A stretch of 5,788 nucleotides of DNA from assembly GCA_023422555.1 (NCBI GenBank), contig JAFAGQ010000092.1, forward strand, positions 1 through 5,788, in the 5' to 3' direction. Below are positions 1 through 5,788 of the stretch, in pieces. The notes beneath the pieces are model-generated. The model was not told the origin of the DNA. It saw only the letters and a program-made list of their open reading frames with translations, and searched no databases. The translations under genes were made by a program, and so were the position numbers. The number at the start of each line of letters is the position of its first letter. Position 1 is the stretch's first letter. The stretch is from Pseudomonadota bacterium. Its GTDB lineage: Bacteria > Pseudomonadota > Gammaproteobacteria > Burkholderiales > Burkholderiaceae_B.

Positions 1-1097
1 CGCAACTTCCTGTCGACGTCTACTTCAACGACGATATCTTTAAAAAGGAGCAGGCCCGCATCTTCGATGCCTCTGCGCTGTACGTCGGACATGAAAAACT
101 GGTGCCCGAACCCGGAGACTGGCGAACCCTGCCACATGAACAGGCCGGCCGCGTACTGGTACGCAATGGCGATCAGGTAAGTCTGGTTTCAAATGTGTGT
201 CGTCACAGACAGGCAGTCATGCTCGGTGGACAGGCTGGCGATGTCACCAGCACCGTCAACAATCATGGCAATCTGCGCAGCACCGGTGGCAACATCGTCT
301 GTCCCCTGCACAGATGGACCTACGACAGCAAAGGCACCCTGCTGGGCGCGCCACAGTTTGACACCAATCCCTGTAAAAACCTGCAGCAGTTCCCGCTAAG
401 CAATTGCCATGGTCTGTTGTTCGAAGGACCACGCAATCCGGCAGCGGATATGGCGTCCCTCTTTTCGCGCCCTGAATTTGACTTTTCCGACTACGTATTT
501 GATCGCGCCATCGTGCACGAGTGCAACTACAACTGGAAAACCTTCATTGAAGTCTATCTGGAAGACTATCATGTCGGCCCCTTCCATCCTGGCCTGGGCA
601 AATTTGTGACATGCGATGATCTGACCTGGGATTTTGCAGAGACATTCAGCCTGCAGCGCGTAGGGGTTCATCAGGCTCTGGCCAATCCGGGTTCAGAGGT
701 ATACAAAAAATGGCACGACGAATTGCTCAGCTTCCGTCAGGGTGAAACGCCGGATTTTGGCGCCATGTGGGTCACTTACTTCCCTACGCACATGATCGAG
801 CTGTATCCACATGTGCTGGTGCTGTCTACGCTCTATCCGGTCAGTCCGCAAAAAACCGTCAACCTGGTGGAATTCTATTACCCGGAAGAAATTGCCATGT
901 TCGAGCGCGGCTTCATTGAAGCGCAGCAGGCGGCCTATATGGAGACCGCCATTGAAGATGACGAAATTGCGGAGCGTATGGATGCAGGCCGGCGTGCCCT
1001 ATACAACCGCGGCACATCTGAAGTGGGTCCTTACCAGTCTCCTATGGAAGATGGCATGCAGCATTTCCATGAATGGTATAACCGGCTGATGGCCTAG
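1..1097 (+). CDS. Rieske [2Fe-2S] ring-hydroxylating oxygenase alpha subunit, 5' end cut by window edge
   Basis: The reading frame is open from the left edge (first whole codon at 3) to TAG at 1095-1097, giving 364 visible residues. The GTG at 102 is not a believable start, because the 33 codons before it continue the usual N-terminal alpha-subunit sequence; the true start lies just outside the window. Numbering from the first visible codon, the Rieske half-sites are C66-R-H68 and C100-P-L-H103. The catalytic domain has NWKTFIEVYLEDYHVGPFH, with iron ligands H190 and H195 and a bridging E187. The third ligand is probably D319 or D320 in the C-terminal IEDDEIAERM segment. In this family, electrons pass from a separate reductase through the Rieske cluster to a mononuclear Fe(II) that activates O2. 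The E-x-x-H arrangement recalls choline/carnitine-type monooxygenases as well as aromatic dioxygenases, so the substrate is unknown. No reductase or beta subunit lies in the window. The H68-to-C100 gap of 31 residues is about 14 longer than the usual 15-17. The family call is firm; the function is not. Confidence 0.93.
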   Translation, partial: QLPVDVYFNDDIFKKEQARIFDASALYVGHEKLVPEPGDWRTLPHEQAGRVLVRNGDQVSLVSNVCRHRQAVMLGGQAGDVTSTVNNHGNLRSTGGNIVCPLHRWTYDSKGTLLGAPQFDTNPCKNLQQFPLSNCHGLLFEGPRNPAADMASLFSRPEFDFSDYVFDRAIVHECNYNWKTFIEVYLEDYHVGPFHPGLGKFVTCDDLTWDFAETFSLQRVGVHQALANPGSEVYKKWHDELLSFRQGETPDFGAMWVTYFPTHMIELYPHVLVLSTLYPVSPQKTVNLVEFYYPEEIAMFERGFIEAQQAAYMETAIEDDEIAERMDAGRRALYNRGTSEVGPYQSPMEDGMQHFHEWYNRLMA

Positions 1098-1108
1098 GCC
1101 AGGCCTTT
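1091..1108 (+). terminator. Weak candidate hairpin terminator at the end of the Rieske gene
   Basis: A 5-bp GC-rich stem can form from GGCCT (1091-1095) and AGGCC (1101-1105) around a 5-base loop, followed by TTT (1106-1108). The stem overlaps the TAG stop codon, and GGCCTAGGCC (1091-1100) is itself a perfect palindrome. The stem is short and the T-run is only three bases, so this may not terminate efficiently. No better candidate for this gene was seen before the convergent transporter. Confidence 0.22.
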
Positions 1109-1132
1109 CACATGAATGCGGTGCCTGTAGAA

Positions 1133-1239
1133 TCGGGCGCCGCACAAAGAGTCAGGCGCCATACAAAATCAGGCGCCCTCCGGAATCAAGGGCCGTTCAG
1201 AATTAATCGCAGTTCATCACTTTAAGCGCCGTTCAGACC
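1133..1239. repeat. Degenerate tandem repeat centred on GGCGCC, in the convergent intergenic gap
   Basis: Three clear units begin TCGGGCGCC (1133), TCAGGCGCC (1152) and TCAGGCGCC (1169), with spacings of 19 and 17 bases. The first two share an AT-rich ACAAA tail. A fourth, diverged unit, TCAAGGGCC (1186), follows at 17 bases. A later one, TTAAGCGCC (1222), lies two periods further on. The last two share the 14-base word AAGSGCCGTTCAGA (1188-1201 and 1224-1237) with one mismatch, 36 bases apart. The final copy overlaps the TGA stop codon of the transporter (minus strand, 1233-1235). GGCGCC is self-complementary, so copies can pair; the outer pair GGGCGCC (1135-1141) and GGCGCCC (1172-1178) is a perfect 7-base inverted repeat. 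Function is unknown: it may be a slippage-generated array or a source of RNA structure at the ends of two convergent transcripts. Confidence 0.55.
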
Positions 1240-2117
1240 GTAGTCTTGACCACCGGCGCTTTTTTCTGCCGCTCTGCCAGTCTCAGGGTACGCCAGGCGG
1301 AAAGCAGACCCGCCACAATGACCATACCCATGCCCAGCCACGCAAGTCCGTCCGGCGCATTGTTCCAGATAATGATACCGATGGTGGCCGAGAAGATGAT
1401 GGTCGTGTACTGCAGCGCAGCCGAAAGCAGTGGCGATCCGGAGCCAAAAGCACGTGTGAGCGCCAGCTGGCCGAAAAGCCCCGACATACCAACCACAATC
1501 AGCGATACCCAGGCCAGAAGATCGGGATTGCCAATGCCATGCGCCTTGATGCCAATCAGACTGGTGCCAGACACGAAGATTGAAAAGTACATCACGGTCA
1601 GCCATATGGGCTCACCAATGGTACCCAGCTGCCGCACCTGAAGCATGGCGACCGCGCCGAAAGCACCGGCCATCAAACCCAGTGCGCAGGCAAACCACTG
1701 GTCTTCAGTAATACTGGGCCTCAGGATCAGCAGTACGCCGGCAAAGCCGATACCGACAGCCAGGGTGCGGATGATATCATTGCTCGCTTTGCCCGACAGA
1801 AGCAAAAAGCCGGCAATGAACAGCGGCGACGTATAGTTCAGACTGGTACTGGTAGCCAGGGGCAGTACGCTGTAGCCGTAAAATGCCATCCACATGGCGC
1901 CCACGCCGAAAACATTGCGCATCAAATGCAGGCGAATGCTTTTGGGCTTGAGAGACTTATGCGTAGAAAGTGCCCAGATGATGAGCAGAATAACCGAGGG
2001 CAGCCCCCGGAACAGAATGATCAGCGACAGCGATGCAGCATGTTCGGACGCCAGTTTTACCGAGGCACCCATAATGGCGAACATCAGGGAAGCCACCAAC
2101 ATCCACAATGACTGCAT
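1233..2117 (-). CDS. EamA/DMT-family ten-helix membrane transporter
   Basis: This is a 294-residue, strongly hydrophobic protein with about ten transmembrane helices arranged as two homologous EamA halves (roughly residues 1-132 and 142-275), ending in a short basic cytoplasmic tail (ERQKKAPVVKTTV). Typical landmarks are the first-helix MGASVKLASE segment, FRGLPSVILL in helix 2, TSLNYTSPLF in helix 4 and the paired ALQYTTIIFSA in helix 9. Family members export or import small metabolites such as amino acids, purines or S-adenosylmethionine across the inner membrane; the substrate cannot be read from sequence. The ATG at 2117 is preferred because MQSLWMLVASLMF resembles the usual start of relatives and a weak GGA lies 6 bases upstream. 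An in-frame ATG at 2153 would add 12 residues and lacks a visible ribosome site. The acidic residue often found after helix 4 and helix 9 (GE) is absent here (SGKAS and NNAPD). The gene is divergent from htpX and convergent with the Rieske gene. Confidence 0.9.
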   Translation of the reverse strand: MQSLWMLVASLMFAIMGASVKLASEHAASLSLIILFRGLPSVILLIIWALSTHKSLKPKSIRLHLMRNVFGVGAMWMAFYGYSVLPLATSTSLNYTSPLFIAGFLLLSGKASNDIIRTLAVGIGFAGVLLILRPSITEDQWFACALGLMAGAFGAVAMLQVRQLGTIGEPIWLTVMYFSIFVSGTSLIGIKAHGIGNPDLLAWVSLIVVGMSGLFGQLALTRAFGSGSPLLSAALQYTTIIFSATIGIIIWNNAPDGLAWLGMGMVIVAGLLSAWRTLRLAERQKKAPVVKTTV

Positions 2118-2170
2118 GATAAATCCGGAAATCGCTTGAAAATAAAATAACATTCTACTGCGAAGAACTC

Positions 2171-2200
2171 TGTAAAAGTGCGGGAATGCCCTTATATAAT
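2171..2200 (+). promoter_or_regulatory. Candidate sigma-70 promoter for htpX
   Basis: A perfect TATAAT lies at 2195-2200. The best -35 is poor: TGTAAA at 2171-2176 with an 18-base spacer matches TTGACA in three positions. A start near 2207 would give an htpX leader of roughly 97 bases. The weak -35 would fit a promoter that needs an activator, but it may equally mean that the true promoter is elsewhere. No convincing heat-shock (sigma-32) promoter was found. Confidence 0.35.
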
Positions 2201-2220
2201 TGATCTGGATAAATTTTCAG
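2191..2220 (-). promoter_or_regulatory. Candidate sigma-70 promoter for the transporter gene
   Basis: On the minus strand, CTGAAA (2220-2215, 4/6 to TTGACA) is followed after 16 bases by TATATA (2198-2193), or after 18 bases by TATAAG (2196-2191, 5/6 to TATAAT). Initiation near 2185 would leave a leader of about 70 bases to the ATG at 2117. The AT-rich core is shared with the opposite-strand candidate for htpX. This is a by-eye match only. Confidence 0.35.
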
Positions 2221-2232
2221 CTATTTTTAAGC

Positions 2233-2250
2233 TCAGACTGTCAGACTGAC
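2233..2250 (+). repeat. Tandem TCAGACTG pair containing an 11-base palindrome in the htpX leader
   Basis: TCAGACTG occurs twice back to back (2233-2240 and 2241-2248). With the following AC, the junction forms GTCAG-A-CTGAC (2240-2250), a perfect interrupted palindrome. It sits between the candidate -10 and the htpX start. It could be an operator or a small leader hairpin. It could also be chance, as it is short. Confidence 0.4.
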
Positions 2251-2291
2251 TTTTCCCTTCTGACCCCGCGATTTGAATTGACCCTTTCAAC

Positions 2292-2296
2292 AAGGA
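2292..2296 (+). promoter_or_regulatory. Ribosome binding site of htpX
   Basis: AAGGA lies seven bases upstream of the ATG at 2304. This is good Shine-Dalgarno spacing and supports the start, which also matches the conserved MKRIILFL opening of HtpX proteins. Confidence 0.75.
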
Positions 2297-2303
2297 CTGC
2301 TGT

Positions 2304-3188
2304 ATGAAACGTATTATTCTTTTCCTGATGACCAACCTCGCCGTCATGGTTGTGTTGGGTTTTACTCTTAATTTGCTGGGAGTCAATCGCTATATGGATG
2401 CCAATGGCATCAATATGGGTCAGCTGCTGGTCTTTTCGGCTGTTGTGGGCTTTGTGGGCGCAATTATCTCTCTGCTGATGAGTAAGCCCATGGCCAAATG
2501 GACCATGGGGCTGCACATTATTAATCCGGCTTCGCCAGCAAGCCAGAAGGAACACTGGCTGGTGGATACCGTTCATCAGCTGGCTGACCGCGCCGGAGTT
2601 GGTCATCCTGAAGTGGCCATTTACGAAGGTGAACCGAATGCCTTTGCGACCGGCGCTTTCAAGAATGATGCGCTGGTCGCCGTATCAACCGGCCTTCTGA
2701 ATAGCATGACTGAAGAGGAAGTGACTGCCGTATTGGGGCACGAAGTGGCACACATTGCCAACGGCGATATGGTGACGCTCACCCTGATTCAGGGCGTGGT
2801 GAATACCTTCGTGGTCTTTTTGGCGCGGGTCGTGGGCTATTTCATTGATCGCACCGTATTTCGCAATGAGCGCGGTGTGGGTCCGGGTTATTACATCACG
2901 GTGCTGGTCTGTGAAATCGCGTTCGGTGTGCTGGCCTCGATTATCGTGGCGTGGTTCTCGCGTCAGCGCGAGTATCGTGCCGATGCCGGATCAGCAAAAA
3001 TGCTGGGGTCTGCCTCTCCCATGATCAATGCGCTGGCAAGACTGGGTGGTCTGCAGCCCGGGGAATTGCCCAAGCAGTTTGAATCTTCGGGTATCAGCGG
3101 AGGCGGAGCCGTGGCTGCCCTGTTTTCTACTCACCCACCCATCGAGCACAGGATCAACGCACTGCGCGCCCGCGTTGTGCAGTCCTGA
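2304..3188 (+). CDS. htpX: Membrane zinc metalloprotease HtpX (M48B family)
   Basis: HtpX is an inner-membrane, zinc-dependent endoprotease that degrades misfolded or damaged membrane proteins, working alongside FtsH in envelope quality control. The 294 residues match the family length. Two N-terminal transmembrane helices (about 4-25 and 38-58) precede the cytoplasmic catalytic region. The zinc site is HEVAH (H146, E147, H150), with E223 in SRQREYRADAGSA as the likely third ligand. Two further hydrophobic segments (about 155-180 and 193-218) flank a loop containing RNERG. The NAFATG motif (112-117) and the C-terminal STHPPIEHRINALR segment are also characteristic of the family. The start is the ATG at 2304 with AAGGA upstream. 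The gene is monocistronic by context: divergent from the transporter and convergent with polA. All catalytic residues are intact. HtpX is often stress-induced (CpxR or sigma-32 in enterobacteria), but the sequence does not clearly show which control applies here. Confidence 0.97.
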   Translation: MKRIILFLMTNLAVMVVLGFTLNLLGVNRYMDANGINMGQLLVFSAVVGFVGAIISLLMSKPMAKWTMGLHIINPASPASQKEHWLVDTVHQLADRAGVGHPEVAIYEGEPNAFATGAFKNDALVAVSTGLLNSMTEEEVTAVLGHEVAHIANGDMVTLTLIQGVVNTFVVFLARVVGYFIDRTVFRNERGVGPGYYITVLVCEIAFGVLASIIVAWFSRQREYRADAGSAKMLGSASPMINALARLGGLQPGELPKQFESSGISGGGAVAALFSTHPPIEHRINALRARVVQS

Positions 3189-3225
3189 GCTTTGGTCCTT
3201 CGCAAGACCGCCTGAAGCAATAATC

Positions 3226-3265
3226 AAAAAGCCAGCGCATCGGTGAATCCCACCGTTACGCTGGC
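3226..3265 (-). terminator. Rho-independent terminator of polA
   Basis: On the minus strand, GCCAGCG (3265-3259) and CGCTGGC (3237-3231) form a 7-bp stem. An inner 5-bp stem CGGTG/CACCG (3255-3251 with 3245-3241) caps it with a 5-base loop, separated by a small internal loop. The stem is followed directly by TTTTT (3230-3226) and an AT-rich tail. It begins 57 bases past the polA stop. On the plus strand the hairpin is followed by TGCACG with no T-run, so it is directional and should terminate htpX poorly. A bulged hairpin at 3194-3209 (GGTCCTTCGCAAGACC) lies just after htpX and also lacks a T-run. Confidence 0.82.
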
Positions 3266-3321
3266 TGCACGCTGACGAATATTTGCCTTTACCGGCAGGA
3301 ACACCTTCTCAGCGCCTCGGC

Positions 3322-5788
3322 TTAATGCGCCTCTTCCCAGTTGTTTCCAACGCCGGTTTCTGCCACCAAAGGAACGGCCAGGGTCGCAACATCGCACATC
3401 AGACCTGGCAGTGTCTGACTAACCAGCTCCTGCTCTTCGCGCGGCACGTCCAGCACCAGTTCATCATGCACCTGCATAACCAGGCGTGACGCCAGTTTTT
3501 CTTTTTCCAGCCAGTCCTGCACGGCCACCATGGCCAGCTTGATCAGGTCTGCAGACGTCCCCTGCATGGGGGCATTGATGGCAGCACGCTCGGCACCGGC
3601 ACGACGTGGGCCTTTGGCATTGATGTCGGGCAGCCACAGGCGACGCCCGAAGACTGTCTCTACATATCCATTGGCCGAGGCCTGTTTTTTGATACGCGCC
3701 ATATATTCTGCCACCCCGGGGTAGCGCGCAAAATAGCGATCAATATAGGTCTGGGCAGCATCACGTGTAATGCCCAGATTCGCCGCCAGACCAAAGGCAC
3801 TCATGCCATAGATCAGGCCGAAGTTGATGGCTTTGGCTGCACGTCGCTGTTCCGAGTTGACTTCTTCAGGCGATACGCCGAACACTTCGGCTGCCGTGGC
3901 GCGGTGAATATCTTCTCCGTCACTGAATGCTCGCTGCAAATTGGCATCCCCAGACAGATGCGCCATGACGCGCAGTTCGATCTGGGAATAGTCCGCCGAT
4001 ACAATGACGCCACCATCCGAAGGCACGAATGCCATGCGAATTCGGCGCCCTTCTTCGGTGCGTACCGGAATATTCTGCAGGTTCGGATCTGATGAAGCCA
4101 GCCTTCCAGTAATAACGGCAGCCTGCGCGTAATCGGTATGCACCCTGCCCGTATCCGGATTGATCATCTTCGGCAGTTTGTCGGTATAGGTCGATTTCAG
4201 TTTCGCCAGACCACGATAATCCAGCAGCGTACGCGGCAGCGGATAATCGGCCGCCAGTTTGGTCAACACGTCTTCATCGGTCGATGGCGCACCCTTGGGG
4301 GTTTTACGCAGCACCGGCAGATTCATTTTGCCGAACAGAATTTCGCCAAGCTGTTTGGTGGAATTCAGATTAAAGGGCTGCCCCGCCAATTCGTACGCCT
4401 TCTGCTCAAGATTAACCAGGGTGGCGCCGATCTGCGCACTTTGCTGGCGCAGCATGGCTTCGTCGATGCGCACGCCATTGCGTTCGATCAGCGTAAGCAC
4501 TCGCGATACCTGAACTTCCAGTCGATATATACGCTGCAGGCCTTCCTGTTCCTTCACCATGGGTGCCAGGGCGTTGTAAAGCTGCAGTGTGAAATCGGCA
4601 TCTTCGGCGGCGTAATGCGTGGCGGTTTCGATATCTACTTCATCAAAACAGATCTGGCGCGCGCCCTTGCCGCAGATTTCTTCATAGGTCGTTCCTGTGC
4701 GTCCCAGATAGCGCTGGGCCAGTTCCTGCATGCCCACACTGCGATGGGACTCCAGCACGTAAGCCATCAGCATGGTATCTTCTTCGATACCTGCCAGCGT
4801 AATGCCTTCGTTCAGGAAAATATGACTGTCGTACTTGGCGTTATGCAATATCTTGTGAGCCGCGGGATCTTCCAGCCAGGCGCGCATTGCCGCCAGCGTG
4901 TCTTCCTTATTCAACTGGGCGCCGGCGCCGGTACCTCTGTGCGCTAGCGGAATATACCAGGCCGAGCCCGGTTCAATTGCCAGTGAAATCCCCACCAGTC
5001 GTGCCTGCATGGGATTGAGCGACGTGGTTTCAGTATCAATGGCAACCTTTTCCGCTGTCTGAATCGCTTTGAGGCAATCTGCGAATTTCTCCGGTGTGTC
5101 CACCGTCTGATAATTAACTTCAACGGGCGCGGCAGGCAGATTCGGTGCCACGCGGGCGTCCTGTTCAGGTACGCGGTCGGCATCACCGGTAAGTTCGCGC
5201 AGCCAGGTCCGAAATCCGTAGCGGTCATAGATTGCAGTCAGAGCAGGCACATCCGGCGCTCTGGGAAGCAAGTCTTCCACACCCTGCATGAACTCGGTCA
5301 GTTCACAGTCACGGCGCACAGTAATAAGATTTCGCGTAAGCTCAAACTGGGGGATCGCATCACGCAGATTCTGCCCGGCAACGCCCTTGATTTTATCTGC
5401 GTTTGCCACCAAATTATCAATGCTGTCATATTCCGTCAGCCATTTGACTGCCGTTTTCGGGCCAACCTTGGTCACACCAGGAACGTTATCAACGGCATCG
5501 CCAATCAGCATGAGATAGTCAACAATGCGATCGGGACGAACACCGAATTTTGCCAGTACCCCGGCCTCGTCCAGTTTTTCGCCGGTCATGGTGTTCACAA
5601 GTGTGATATGGGGATTGACCAGTTGCGCCAAATCCTTGTCGCCAGTTGATATAATGGTGTTGATATCAGAACGGGCGGCCAGATCGGCCAGTGTGGCAAT
5701 CACATCGTCCGCCTCTACACCCGGCGCAGCAATAACCGGCCATCCCATCGCGCGTATGGCCTCATGAATAGGTCCTGTCTGTGCCGCC
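3322..5788 (-). CDS. polA: DNA polymerase I, N-terminus cut by window edge
   Basis: PolA fills gaps in excision repair and replaces Okazaki-fragment RNA primers. About 821 residues are visible, and the frame is open through the right edge; comparison with E. coli suggests about 88 N-terminal residues are missing. Residues below are numbered from the ATG at 5748, which is internal. The 5' nuclease domain shows VEADD (D14, D15), STGDKD (D37, D39) and GDAVDNVPGV plus its helix-hairpin-helix (83-104). The proofreading domain keeps all three motifs: D238-T-E240, D307 in HNAKYD, and Y379/D383 in YAAEDAD. The polymerase domain keeps motif A (D586, DYSQIELR), motif B (R635, K639, F643, Y647) and motif C (H761-D762-E763), and ends in the usual NNWEEAH with TAA at 3324-3322. 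All three activities therefore look functional. It is convergent with htpX and has its own terminator at 3226-3265. Long open frames on the opposite strand are shadows. Confidence 0.98.
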   Translation of the reverse strand, partial: AAQTGPIHEAIRAMGWPVIAAPGVEADDVIATLADLAARSDINTIISTGDKDLAQLVNPHITLVNTMTGEKLDEAGVLAKFGVRPDRIVDYLMLIGDAVDNVPGVTKVGPKTAVKWLTEYDSIDNLVANADKIKGVAGQNLRDAIPQFELTRNLITVRRDCELTEFMQGVEDLLPRAPDVPALTAIYDRYGFRTWLRELTGDADRVPEQDARVAPNLPAAPVEVNYQTVDTPEKFADCLKAIQTAEKVAIDTETTSLNPMQARLVGISLAIEPGSAWYIPLAHRGTGAGAQLNKEDTLAAMRAWLEDPAAHKILHNAKYDSHIFLNEGITLAGIEEDTMLMAYVLESHRSVGMQELAQRYLGRTGTTYEEICGKGARQICFDEVDIETATHYAAEDADFTLQLYNALAPMVKEQEGLQRIYRLEVQVSRVLTLIERNGVRIDEAMLRQQSAQIGATLVNLEQKAYELAGQPFNLNSTKQLGEILFGKMNLPVLRKTPKGAPSTDEDVLTKLAADYPLPRTLLDYRGLAKLKSTYTDKLPKMINPDTGRVHTDYAQAAVITGRLASSDPNLQNIPVRTEEGRRIRMAFVPSDGGVIVSADYSQIELRVMAHLSGDANLQRAFSDGEDIHRATAAEVFGVSPEEVNSEQRRAAKAINFGLIYGMSAFGLAANLGITRDAAQTYIDRYFARYPGVAEYMARIKKQASANGYVETVFGRRLWLPDINAKGPRRAGAERAAINAPMQGTSADLIKLAMVAVQDWLEKEKLASRLVMQVHDELVLDVPREEQELVSQTLPGLMCDVATLAVPLVAETGVGNNWEEAH

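Noticed and set aside
102..104. GTG at 102 as the start codon of the Rieske gene.
   Set aside because: The upstream 33 codons are open and encode typical alpha-subunit N-terminal sequence (for example VYFNDDIFKKEQARIF), so translation begins before the window.
1133..1185. CRISPR-like array in the 1.1 kb gap.
   Set aside because: Repeat units are only about 17-19 bp with no separate spacers, copies diverge, and no cas genes are near. It is a degenerate tandem repeat instead.
1246..1641. A 131-codon plus-strand frame, with other plus-strand frames, opposite the transporter.
   Set aside because: These mirror the transporter coding sequence, show no family resemblance and have no clear ribosome site. 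The minus-strand membrane protein is clearly the real gene.
2244..2273. Possible sigma-32 heat-shock promoter for htpX, based on CCCCGCGATT at 2264-2273.
   Set aside because: The CCCC resembles the sigma-32 -10, but no CTTGAA-like -35 is found at the right distance (only GACTGAC), so the match is too weak to call.
2241..2606. Minus-strand frames overlapping the htpX start and its leader.
   Set aside because: They are antisense to the conserved HtpX N-terminus and the low-complexity His/Gln-rich translation looks non-coding.
4138..4947. A 269-codon open frame on the plus strand inside polA.
   Set aside because: It lies antisense to the fully conserved exonuclease and polymerase domains of PolA. 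Its translation is rich in His, Gln and Arg with no recognisable domain. It is a shadow of polA codon usage.

Overview
The window holds four protein-coding genes in two convergent pairs, and nothing that looks like a mobile element, CRISPR array or RNA gene. From left to right: the 3' part of a Rieske-type non-heme iron oxygenase alpha subunit (+, cut by the left edge), an EamA/DMT-family membrane transporter (-), the membrane zinc metalloprotease HtpX (+), and DNA polymerase I PolA (-, cut by the right edge). Intergenic spaces are short (about 130-190 bp), so no stretch longer than 300 bp lacks a gene.

Protein sequence and gene style suggest a betaproteobacterium of the order Burkholderiales, probably the Alcaligenaceae (Advenella/Bordetella-like). 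This rests on remembered similarity of HtpX, PolA and the Rieske protein to that group and on the moderate GC content. It is an inference; no search was run.

Region 1-1097: the Rieske oxygenase is open through the left edge. It keeps its [2Fe-2S] and mononuclear-iron ligands, but the loop between the two cluster half-sites is unusually long. Region 1098-1232: a convergent intergenic gap containing a degenerate GGCGCC-centred tandem repeat of roughly 17-19 bp period, whose last copy runs into the transporter stop codon. Region 1233-2117: the transporter. Region 2118-2303: a divergent promoter region with a TATATAAT core usable on both strands, plus a tandem TCAGACTG pair in the htpX leader. 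Region 2304-3188: htpX. Region 3189-3321: a gap with a clear rho-independent terminator oriented for polA. Region 3322-5788: polA, complete at the C-terminus and lacking about 88 N-terminal residues beyond the window.

The genes do not form an obvious shared pathway. htpX (envelope protein quality control) and polA (repair and Okazaki-fragment processing) are housekeeping genes. The Rieske oxygenase and the transporter are of unknown substrate. I see no convincing new system. The most notable items are the expanded Rieske loop and the intergenic repeat.
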